Below, piece after piece: positions 25,281 to 31,787 of a stretch of 64,000 nucleotides of DNA. Every line of letters starts with the position of its first letter. The first letter of the stretch is position 1. The stretch lies in the NCBI GenBank assembly GCA_017470055.1, contig JAFUFD010000013.1, positions 36,658-100,657 on the forward strand. Reading direction: 5' to 3'. A model generated the notes under the pieces. The model searched no databases, was not told where the DNA came from, and saw only the letters and a program-made list of their open reading frames with translations. The stretch is from Prevotella sp. Its GTDB lineage: Bacteria; Bacteroidota; Bacteroidia; Bacteroidales; Bacteroidaceae. The translations under genes were made by a program, and so were the position numbers.

Positions 25281-25311
25281 TTGGTTTTTCACATTATTTA
25301 TATTACCTTCG
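25281..25311 (+). promoter_or_regulatory. Promoter of AraC regulator, possibly leaderless
   Basis: TTG (25281-25283), 20 bases, then TACCTTCG (25304-25311; one mismatch to TAnnTTTG). The ATG is at 25320, so transcription probably begins within a few bases of the start codon. Confidence 0.55.
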
Positions 25312-25319
25312 CCATCGAT

Positions 25320-26198
25320 ATGTATAAGTTGAGGGATTTCCTAACATCGGTACTTGGTATGTCATACGATGATGTGGCATATGACGAATTATATTGTTCT
25401 GAGAGCAACACCCGCCTGACGTTTCTTACCAATCTGATGCAAGAGGCGTTGGCTGGCTATTCCTATACATTGGTGCATGAAGGTTGGTTAGAACTGCTTT
25501 ACAATAATCGTATGCTGACGCTCCAAAAAGGTGACTTGATGATCTACTCCCCTGGAGTGCAGATTAAGATTGTCAATGGTTCAAGGAATTACTGCTCTAT
25601 CTGCCTAATGATCGATGAGCAGGCGGCACTCGAAATCCCCAGTGTGCGCAATGTGGTTCACACAGCCTATCAACCGATAGCGGAACTCGGACGCCCTGTT
25701 ATCCATCTTGATGAGCAGCAAGCAGCCCACTTCTGGCAGCACATGCATGAGATCATCCGCTATCAGCAGTCCAGTCACCGCTATCTGCGGGAGTCACTGC
25801 GTACACTGTTCACGCAGTTTGTCCTTGACCTGATGGATGCGATGGAGCAGAACATCGGTCCTGGACAGGTCAGCGAGCGCACCACAGAGCGGTTTGTTGC
25901 CTTCATGCGCCTGCTTACCACACACTTTATTGAACACCACGATATCGGTTTCTATGCTGAGAAACTCCATATCACTACCATCCATCTCTCCCGCATTGTC
26001 CGCCAGATGACGGGGCGCACTGTTATTGACTATATCAACCAGATGCTGTTGATGGAGGCTTCATGGCTGCTGCAAACTACCGACCTTAGTATAGCCGCTA
26101 TCGCTGAAAGCCTCCACTTCTCCGACCAATCGAGTTTCGGACGATTCTTTACACGGATGAGAGGTATTAGCCCAAAGGCATACAGGATGGAGAAATAG
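25320..26198 (+). CDS. AraC-family transcriptional regulator
   Basis: Predicted 292-residue regulator. The N-terminal half is a cupin-like sensing domain (for example NNRMLTLQKGDLMIYSPGVQ) and the C-terminal about 100 residues are the AraC double HTH (AEKLHITTIHLSRIVRQMTG, then AIAESLHFSDQSSFGRFFTR). The ATG at 25320 is preferred over a longer frame from 25176 because the promoter lies between them. It diverges from the ferritin-like operon, which it may control; that is an inference from position. The ligand is unknown. Confidence 0.85.
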   Translation: MYKLRDFLTSVLGMSYDDVAYDELYCSESNTRLTFLTNLMQEALAGYSYTLVHEGWLELLYNNRMLTLQKGDLMIYSPGVQIKIVNGSRNYCSICLMIDEQAALEIPSVRNVVHTAYQPIAELGRPVIHLDEQQAAHFWQHMHEIIRYQQSSHRYLRESLRTLFTQFVLDLMDAMEQNIGPGQVSERTTERFVAFMRLLTTHFIEHHDIGFYAEKLHITTIHLSRIVRQMTGRTVIDYINQMLLMEASWLLQTTDLSIAAIAESLHFSDQSSFGRFFTRMRGISPKAYRMEK

Positions 26199-26247
26199 TA
26201 ATACCTTTAACAGCATACGTCCTATCAAGTAGCCCACGATATTTGCT

Positions 26248-26874
26248 TTATCTGATAAAGTGCATTGGTTGCCACTCCTCACGCTCAGGATAATCGGGGT
26301 TGCCGTCTGCATGAATCTTCCTCAGCATCCAGGCCATGTTGCTTGCCATTGTCCTCATAGTCTGCATGCCCTCTGTGTCAAGAGCCGCCTGACCTTCCTC
26401 ACGACCATAGACGATGTTCCAATATTGAGAGGTAACCACTGGCATATTCATCATCTGGAAGGGCATATTCATCGTCTGAAGCGCTGCTGTGGCACCACCA
26501 CGGCGACATACGCAGACGGCGGCTGCGGGTTTGTTCACGGCTTTTTCCCCTGCAGAGAAAAACATACGTTGAATCAGAGAAAGCACGGAACCGTTGGGCT
26601 GACCGTAATAGACGGGGGAGCCTACGATAAGCGCATCTGCCGTGTCAAGTTTCTCGGAGATGCGGTTACAGATGTCATCGTCGAACACACAGCGTCCTAA
26701 TTGTTTGATCTTGCATTGCCCACAGGCGATACAACCACGGACAGGTTTCACACCTATCTGTACTATCTCAGTCTCGATTCCCTGCTGCTCCAGTGTCTTT
26801 GCCGCCTCGCTCAGTGCAAGGAATGTGTTACCCTTCTTACGGGGGCTACCGTTAATCAATAAGACTTTCATCAT
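26248..26874 (-). CDS. Fe-S flavoprotein/NADPH-dependent FMN reductase-like
   Basis: Predicted 208-residue flavodoxin-fold reductase. The N-terminus has LLINGSPRKKGNTFLAL (FMN phosphate loop), followed by a compact Cys cluster CIACGQCKIKQLGRC near residues 48-62 and SPVYYGQPNGSVLSLIQR. This is the iron-sulfur flavoprotein pattern of anaerobes, used in oxygen or peroxide defence and electron transfer. I chose 26874 (MMKVLLINGSP) over a longer frame to 26925 because the promoter box at 26903-26910 lies within that longer part. It is monocistronic by position. Confidence 0.85.
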   Translation of the reverse strand: MMKVLLINGSPRKKGNTFLALSEAAKTLEQQGIETEIVQIGVKPVRGCIACGQCKIKQLGRCVFDDDICNRISEKLDTADALIVGSPVYYGQPNGSVLSLIQRMFFSAGEKAVNKPAAAVCVCRRGGATAALQTMNMPFQMMNMPVVTSQYWNIVYGREEGQAALDTEGMQTMRTMASNMAWMLRKIHADGNPDYPEREEWQPMHFIR

Positions 26875-26902
26875 TCTGTATTTGTTTTTAATAATGATAG
26901 TG

Positions 26903-26910
26903 CAAATATA
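26903..26910 (-). promoter_or_regulatory. Promoter -7 box of Fe-S flavoprotein gene
   Basis: Minus-strand TATATTTG, 29 bases before the chosen start codon. Confidence 0.5.
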
Positions 26911-27026
26911 CGAAAAATCTCCCATATACAGCGTAGATGGGAGATTATTTTTTGAATTCTTTATTATCTCATAAATGCTACAGACAGGAAAAGGGGAATT
27001 TATGCCATTATCTCGCAGAATTTGTG

Positions 27027-27034
27027 TACCTTTG
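27027..27034 (+). promoter_or_regulatory. Promoter -7 box before leader ORF and aminotransferase
   Basis: TACCTTTG; expected transcription start near 27041, almost exactly at the ATG of the small leader reading frame at 27043. Confidence 0.55.
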
Positions 27035-27042
27035 CATACAAA

Positions 27043-27105
27043 ATGGATAAGGCATTATCATCTGACAGGCAAAGAGACTATCGAATTAGTAAGAAAAGTA
27101 TATGA
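27043..27105 (+). CDS. Possible 20-residue leader peptide
   Basis: A short frame MDKALSSDRQRDYRISKKSI with a stop overlapping the aminotransferase start as ATGA. It begins about nine bases after the -7 promoter box, so it may be translated leaderless. The peptide is charged and shows no amino-acid run typical of attenuation. It may only serve translational coupling, or be chance. Confidence 0.35.
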   Translation: MDKALSSDRQRDYRISKKSI

Positions 27106-28301
27106 GACCACTTTCAGCAAGAACAGCAGGGTTCACGGATTCCATTATCCGACGGATGACCCGCATATCAAATAAGTATGGAGCCATCAATCTCTCACAG
27201 GGATTCCCTGACTTCGACCCTCCAAAGGAGATAACAGACCGATTGGCAGAGATTGCGCCAAGTGGTCCGCACCAGTATGCCGTCACTTGGGGGGCGCAGA
27301 ACTTCCGTGAGGCATTGGCTAAGAAACAGAGCCACTTCACAGGACTGCCCATCGACCCGGACAAGAACATCGTCGTGACCTGTGGCTCAACCGAGGCGAT
27401 GATGGCAGCCATGATGACGGTGGTGAATCCAGGCGATAAAGTTGCCATCTTCTCGCCGTTTTACGAGAACTATACGGCTGACACCATCCTCACGGGTGCT
27501 GAGCCAGTGTATATTCCGCTTATCCCACCGACCTTTGGATTCGATGCCAACCTGCTTGAGGATGCGTTCAAGGGTGGAGCAAAAGCATTGGTGTTGTGTA
27601 ATCCGTCCAACCCTTGTGGTAAGGTTTTTACCCTCGAAGAACTCCAGACGATAGCAGATATTATAATAAGGTACGATGGCTATGTGATAACTGATGAAGT
27701 GTATGAGCATATCGTCTATGCGCCTCATAAGCACGTCTATATATCAACATTGCCAGGCATGTGGGAGCGCACGATTTCGTGCAGTTCACTCTCCAAGACC
27801 TACAGTATCACTGGTTGGCGATTGGGTTATGTCATTGCCCCGGAACGTATCATCGACCGTGTGAAGAAGGTGCATGATTTCCTGACCGTTGGCGCTGCGG
27901 CCCCGTTGATGGAGGCTGCCACTGTCGGACTCTGTTTCCCTGATAGTTATTACGATGGACTACAGGCGCATTATACCCACATGAAGCAACTTTTCTGTGG
28001 TGGCCTGCGGCAATTCGGACTTGATTTCACCGAGCCGCAAGGAGCCTATTATGTGATGCTTGATGTCTCGAAGTACGACGTGAAGGATGACCTGCGTTTC
28101 TGCGAGTGGCTGGCTGAGCATGTCGGGGTAGGTGCTGTCCCTGGCAGTTGCTTCTTCAAAGAAAGGCCACAGGTAGGCGCATCAGCGGGAATGGATGTCC
28201 ACAACCTTATTCGTTTCCATTTTGCCAAGCGAGACGAGACCCTGAATGCCGCCCTTGACCGACTTTCTGAACTTAATAGTAAGGCGAAAGGCTACAGATA
28301 G
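27102..28301 (+). CDS. PLP-dependent aminotransferase, class I/II
   Basis: Predicted 399-residue cytoplasmic fold-type I aminotransferase. Visible family segments are INLSQGFPDFDPPKEI near the N-terminus, CNPSNPCGKVFTLEEL, the Asp in VITDEVYEHIVY, and the Schiff-base lysine in SSLSKTYSITGWRLGYV. The C-terminal HNLIRFHFAKRDETL contains the carboxylate-binding Arg. It resembles aspartate/methionine/kynurenine-type aminotransferases; exact substrate unknown. The start overlaps a 20-codon leader frame as ATGA and no other in-frame ATG exists upstream. Monocistronic by position, followed by a broken AraC gene. Confidence 0.88.
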   Translation: MRPLSARTAGFTDSIIRRMTRISNKYGAINLSQGFPDFDPPKEITDRLAEIAPSGPHQYAVTWGAQNFREALAKKQSHFTGLPIDPDKNIVVTCGSTEAMMAAMMTVVNPGDKVAIFSPFYENYTADTILTGAEPVYIPLIPPTFGFDANLLEDAFKGGAKALVLCNPSNPCGKVFTLEELQTIADIIIRYDGYVITDEVYEHIVYAPHKHVYISTLPGMWERTISCSSLSKTYSITGWRLGYVIAPERIIDRVKKVHDFLTVGAAAPLMEAATVGLCFPDSYYDGLQAHYTHMKQLFCGGLRQFGLDFTEPQGAYYVMLDVSKYDVKDDLRFCEWLAEHVGVGAVPGSCFFKERPQVGASAGMDVHNLIRFHFAKRDETLNAALDRLSELNSKAKGYR

Positions 28302-28305
28302 CACA

Positions 28306-28428
28306 AATTACTATGACGACAGCGTTCAGCACACGCTGGGACTGCCCACCGTCAAATACTGCGCCCAGGAACTCTTTCTGTCCCCCAACTACTTCGGGAT
28401 GACACCCACCGAGTTTCTTCATAAGTAA
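28306..28428 (+). pseudogene. Remnant of an AraC-family regulator
   Basis: The plus frame reads YYDDSVQHTLGLPTVKYCAQ then ELFLSPNYFG, which is a familiar piece of the first HTH of Bacteroidota AraC-type regulators. It is followed directly by MTPTEFLHK and a stop, so the usual continuation is missing and there is no start codon. Read as a deletion remnant abutting the aminotransferase gene. Confidence 0.6.
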
Positions 28429-28473
28429 GGGAACTTTTGAATAAAAACGTATATCTTTGACAGCCTTAATACG

Positions 28474-28692
28474 TTAGTATTTAAGGACTCTCTTGAGTTT
28501 GAAAGCATTGGTTCCAGCAGGGATGAACGAAGGCTCGTTCTCACCCCATACAGCCAACAAAGGGGACCGATTGTCACGTAGGTATTTCTGGAACTCAGGA
28601 TAGAGGACCACATTCAAGCGGGTAGTCAAGGATCTCGTCGCGTGGCTTCGAGGCGAGGTAAACGTCTTGTCCATTTTCGTAATTTTTGCCAC
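28474..28692 (-). pseudogene. Remnant of an alpha/beta hydrolase gene
   Basis: The minus frame contains NVVLYPEFQKYLRDNRSPLL and AVWGENEPSFIPAGTNAFK, typical of the C-terminal part of haloalkane-dehalogenase-like alpha/beta hydrolases, including the Asp/Glu-containing strand. The frame has no hydrolase core with a nucleophile elbow and ends early. Probably a truncated remnant; the short ATG-started frame itself may be untranslated. Confidence 0.55.
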
Positions 28693-28768
28693 ACTGCGAT
28701 AGGATATGACAGAAATTGGGGGATTATTGAGTAAAAGGATTATAAAAACAAGTTTTTTGCAATTTTTC

Positions 28769-28798
28769 TTGCTATTTAAAATAAAATGTGTACTTTTG
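28769..28798 (+). promoter_or_regulatory. Promoter of candidate structured RNA
   Basis: TTG (28769-28771), 19-base spacer, TACTTTTG (28791-28798). No protein start follows for more than 300 bases, so the promoter most likely drives the RNA below. Confidence 0.65.
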
Positions 28799-28804
28799 CA
28801 AACG

Positions 28805-29060
28805 GAATCGGGGAGAAATCCGATTTCAATGATGCATTAGCTTATTATTTCGCACTTTACCAAAGACGCCTAGGAAACCTCTTCTGGAATAGTTCGATTT
28901 AAGAAGCAGAGGGAAGACCAGAATGTGGCATTCTCAATCTGACGAAGAAGCTATGCCTCCATGCTATATGGCGTGGTCGCATTCTTATATGTCAGATGGG
29001 GGTTCCAATTTTCCTAGGCGCGCCCCTCAGGTAAAGTGCATAAGGATGGCCACGCCATTC
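28805..29060 (+). ncRNA. Candidate structured small RNA (6S-like long hairpin)
   Basis: No reading frame explains this stretch, but it folds well by inspection. GCACTTTACC (28852-28861) pairs with GGTAAAGTGC (29030-29039). Inside it, CGCCTAGGAAA (28867-28877) pairs with TTTCCTAGGCG (29010-29020), and ATCTGAC (28937-28943) pairs with GTCAGAT (28991-28997). A smaller hairpin AATCGG/CCGATT lies near the 5' end and TTCTGG/CCAGAA (28882-28923) inside. A long interrupted hairpin with an open middle is the shape of 6S RNA, and a Bacteroidales 6S-type family is known. An ATGGC-CAC-GCCAT hairpin near 29046-29058 followed by U-rich sequence may end it. Ends are estimates. Confidence 0.65.
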
Positions 29061-29119
29061 TTTGTATCTATACTATTGCATTTTTATTAAGTTATTAATA
29101 TTTACTAAAAGTTATTCGT

Positions 29120-29650
29120 ATGAAAACAAGAAAATTATTATTGCTTGTCATTATGATGACGGCATGTTCTTTCACTGCTAATGCACAATTATTTGGTGGT
29201 CAGAGAATGAGTGAGAACTACAAATCAAAACTATGGGTTGATGCTGGTTTCGGTACCTGTACTGGTGATATTGGTGAAGGAGGAGGATGCGAAATAGCGT
29301 TGCGTTACACACACATGTTTTCAGAGAATGTTGGTTGGGATGTTTTAAAAATAGGAGCATCTACTGCAACTGATTATTTTACGGAGATGCTTGACCTCCA
29401 GGCAAAAACAGGTGTGCGTATTATAAGTCCAGTCATTTTTGGTAGAAGCACTCTATTTGCAAATGGAGCATTGGGATATGGCTTTTATACCGATGGGGAG
29501 CAAAGCAATTTTGGTTGGGAAGCAGGTGCTGGTCTGAACATCAGTCCTCGATTCGCTGTAGGAGTAGTTTATAGCAGCAATATGTATTCTGTGCATGGAT
29601 ATCATTCCAATAATGGACTTATCAGTTTACGTGTTAGCATAGGTTTATAA
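29120..29650 (+). CDS. Small outer-membrane beta-barrel-like protein
   Basis: Predicted 176-residue secreted protein with a signal peptide (cleavage after ANA). The mature part shows short alternating strands with Gly and aromatic residues (GWDVLKIGASTATDYF, GALGYGFYTDGE, ISLRVSIGL at the end), consistent with a small beta barrel of the outer membrane. I do not recognise the exact family. It is followed after 15 bases by a lipoprotein gene, likely co-transcribed. Codon use appears more A/T-rich than that of the neighbours, as for the next gene, hinting at separate origin. Confidence 0.65.
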   Translation: MKTRKLLLLVIMMTACSFTANAQLFGGQRMSENYKSKLWVDAGFGTCTGDIGEGGGCEIALRYTHMFSENVGWDVLKIGASTATDYFTEMLDLQAKTGVRIISPVIFGRSTLFANGALGYGFYTDGEQSNFGWEAGAGLNISPRFAVGVVYSSNMYSVHGYHSNNGLISLRVSIGL

Positions 29651-29665
29651 AACAAAGAAGAACAG

Positions 29666-30133
29666 ATGAAAAAATATTATTCAGTTATTGTTGCATTAAT
29701 GATTGTGGCAACAACAAGTGTAAGTCTCATTTCCTGCGGAGATGACGATGATGATAACGAGGTACTATCGAACTCTTTAGTAGGCAAATGGGGACTTACC
29801 CATAAGTACTCTAAATGGGGAACAAGAGCAAGCGAATCTGGCGAAAGAAGAGCAGGCGAATCTGGCGAAAGTGATCGTGATGTCGAAAAATACGGTTCTG
29901 GGTATAATGAACTCTATTTTTCTACTGATGGTACATGCGAATACATAGAGTATGATTGGCGTGGTAATATAGACGAACATAACACAGGAACGTACACCCT
30001 GTCAGGAACAAAACTGCAAATATCATATGCAATGTCTGTTTTGAATATACAGAAATTGACGAAGGACTCACTTATTGTAGAATATGGAACAACTGACTAC
30101 TACGAGAGGCTTTCTTATGCGAGGATAGAATAA
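29666..30133 (+). CDS. Lipocalin-like lipoprotein
   Basis: Predicted 155-residue lipoprotein with lipobox LISC and an Asp-rich linker after the Cys. The pattern LVGKWGLTHKY, ELYFSTDGTCEYIEYDWRG, GTYTLSGTKLQISY fits the lipocalin-like domain found in many Bacteroidota lipoproteins of unknown function. An internal 24-base DNA repeat (about 29832-29871) encodes two copies of GESGE-like residues (SESGERRAGESGES), a local expansion. Probably co-transcribed with the barrel gene upstream. Confidence 0.65.
   Translation: MKKYYSVIVALMIVATTSVSLISCGDDDDDNEVLSNSLVGKWGLTHKYSKWGTRASESGERRAGESGESDRDVEKYGSGYNELYFSTDGTCEYIEYDWRGNIDEHNTGTYTLSGTKLQISYAMSVLNIQKLTKDSLIVEYGTTDYYERLSYARIE
29832..29871 (+). repeat. 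Two-unit 24-base tandem repeat within lipoprotein gene
   Basis: GCGAATCTGGCGAAAG occurs at 29832-29847 and again at 29856-29871. The period is a multiple of three, so it lengthens a Ser/Gly/Glu/Arg loop without breaking the frame. Confidence 0.7.
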
Positions 30134-30294
30134 ACCGCTTTTACGATGAATTCTTGACAAAAGGGCTCTGATATTTCTCGTGAAATCCACCAACTCCTAT
30201 TTTGGTCTCAAATACGCAATTCTCAGAGGGTTATTGTAATCCATTGATAATGAGATAGTTTTGGGCTTTAATGGCTTTTTGGACTCTAAAAATA

Positions 30295-30308
30295 CCCCTA
30301 AAAAGGGG
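30295..30308. terminator. Short CCCC/GGGG hairpin in convergent gap
   Basis: CCCC, a six-base A-rich loop and GGGG in the 402-base gap between the lipoprotein gene and the convergent oxidoreductase gene. Weak stem; terminator function is uncertain. The rest of the gap shows no reading frame of interest. Confidence 0.3.
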
Positions 30309-30360
30309 CAAAATAGTAGGTAATTCACGATTTTTTGCAGCCTTCTGACGGAAAAAGGCA

Positions 30361-30407
30361 GGCTCCTCACGACCGTGAGTAGGCTCCTCACGGTCGTGAG
30401 GAGCCTA
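30361..30407. repeat. Nested perfect inverted repeats
   Basis: A perfect 19-base inverted repeat (arms 30361-30379 and 30387-30405, 7-base loop) overlaps a second perfect 13-base inverted repeat (30380-30392 and 30395-30407, 2-base loop). Both use the core CTCACGRYCGTGAG, so the two hairpins exclude each other. It lies between convergent genes. It is followed by two copies of CGTTTTTAGCC. It may be a terminator-like or REP-type element. Confidence 0.75.
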
Positions 30408-30535
30408 CTATCGTCCCTCGAAGGTATGTCCTTCCTCGTTTTTAGCCCCCAAATGTCCCGTTTTTAGCCTCCTCAATTTCTAGAAGTGCCAAAAATCCAT
30501 ACACGTTTTTCGACCAAATTCCTTGACATTAATGA

Positions 30536-31534
30536 TTATTGTTCATCCATCGGATAGCGCACGCCCCATCTCTGGCGGAGGCTGTCCATGAGTCGCATGA
30601 TATAGAGGGTCTCCTCATGAGGCATCTCGCAAGGTTCCAACAAACCGTCAATGAGTGCCTGGCGACAGGCAAGGAACTGGTACTCATAGCCAGTGATCTG
30701 CTGAGGTACATGGATTGTCTCCATGTATGTGCGATTGGGACCGTTTACGGTTATCTTCTGGGGATTGTTGATGTTGTCGATGATAAGATTACCCTCTGTG
30801 CCGGCAATGACACCGATATTGTCTCCCACACAGGTCGCGCTCGACTGCAGGTTACACAGCACACCATCCTCGAGAATCAGTGTGATGGCGTTTGTCAGGT
30901 CCATACCCGTCTTGCTTTTCACGCACTGTCCTTCTATATCAATAATATTCGCAGGAAAGAACATGCGTGCGAAATTGAGGGCATAGACACCAAGGTCGAG
31001 TAGGGCACCCCCACAGAGGTCAGGGCGCATAATCCGTGGCTTCTCGCCCATCGAGTAGCCCAGCGTAGCAGTCACGAGACGTGGCGTACCGATACGTCCG
31101 CTGTTGATGAGGTCGCGTACAGTTTTTACCACAGGCTGATAGCGTGTCCAGATGGCTTCAGCAAGAAACACCCGCCGCTCATGAGCCAGTTCTACGATCT
31201 CGGCAGCCTGCTTATGGTTTGCCATGAAAGCCTTCTCCACCAGACAGGGCTTACCTGCTGACAGAGCCGCCCGTGTCACATCGAAGTGGTGAGAGTGAGG
31301 TGTTGCCACATACACCAAATCAACATCCGCATCGGCTATCAACTCACTATAGGAGCCGTATGCCTTCGAGATGTTCCATTGCTTGGCAAAGGTCTCTGCC
31401 TTCTCCAGTGACCGTGAGCCTATGGCATAAGCCTCACATTCCTTGAGCCCGTTTAAGGTGATAGCAGCCTTCTCCGCTATCCATCCCGCACCGATGATGC
31501 CGACTCGTAAAACTCCATTTCCTTTCATAGCCAT
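30536..31534 (-). CDS. Gfo/Idh/MocA-family oxidoreductase
   Basis: Predicted 332-residue cytoplasmic NAD(P)-dependent dehydrogenase. The N-terminal Rossmann loop is VGIIGAGWIAEKAA, followed by VDLVYVATPHSHHFD and the family EKP-like segment CLVEKAFMANHKQA, here with VEKAF. The C-terminal half is the usual alpha/beta domain (GGALLDLGVYALNFARMFF). Substrates of the family are sugars, inositols or bile-pigment-like compounds; this one is unknown. Monocistronic with its own promoter. Confidence 0.88.
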   Translation of the reverse strand: MAMKGNGVLRVGIIGAGWIAEKAAITLNGLKECEAYAIGSRSLEKAETFAKQWNISKAYGSYSELIADADVDLVYVATPHSHHFDVTRAALSAGKPCLVEKAFMANHKQAAEIVELAHERRVFLAEAIWTRYQPVVKTVRDLINSGRIGTPRLVTATLGYSMGEKPRIMRPDLCGGALLDLGVYALNFARMFFPANIIDIEGQCVKSKTGMDLTNAITLILEDGVLCNLQSSATCVGDNIGVIAGTEGNLIIDNINNPQKITVNGPNRTYMETIHVPQQITGYEYQFLACRQALIDGLLEPCEMPHEETLYIMRLMDSLRQRWGVRYPMDEQ

Positions 31535-31582
31535 ATTGATATTTTATATTGATGTTTTTAAAGTATTATAGAATTGATTTTG

Positions 31583-31590
31583 CAAATATA
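31583..31590 (-). promoter_or_regulatory. Promoter -7 box of Gfo/Idh oxidoreductase
   Basis: Minus-strand TATATTTG, 49 bases before the start codon. Confidence 0.5.
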
Positions 31591-31709
31591 CGAATAATCT
31601 TCCATAAGTCACCATGACGTGATGTTAATCGTAGTTAAAGTTATTTTCTCAGACGAATCATGTATCAACTAATGGCATCCTTATTTTTAGGTATTTGTCA
31701 TTTTTTATG

Positions 31710-31724
31710 CACTTTCGTAAAGTG
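31710..31724. promoter_or_regulatory. Palindromic operator candidate upstream of SusC-like gene
   Basis: CACTTTCGTAAAGTG is a perfect 6-3-6 inverted repeat. It sits where the -33 element of the promoter at 31742-31749 should be, so a bound dimer would block transcription. A metal- or heme-responsive repressor would fit the operon, but no such regulator is encoded next to it. Confidence 0.5.
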
Positions 31725-31741
31725 TTTATATAATTTTTTTG

Positions 31742-31749
31742 TAATTTTG
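31742..31749 (+). promoter_or_regulatory. Promoter -7 box of SusC/SusD-chelatase operon
   Basis: TAATTTTG, 39 bases before the SusC-like start codon; no clear TTG at the usual distance, where the palindrome lies instead. Confidence 0.55.
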
Positions 31750-31787
31750 CATCACTTTTTTAATTATTAGGGCAAAATAGTAGCATT

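Noticed and set aside
28419-28613. Minus-strand 64-codon frame overlapping the alpha/beta hydrolase remnant
   Set aside because: The adjacent frame shows the protein-like hydrolase motif; this one has no recognisable pattern.
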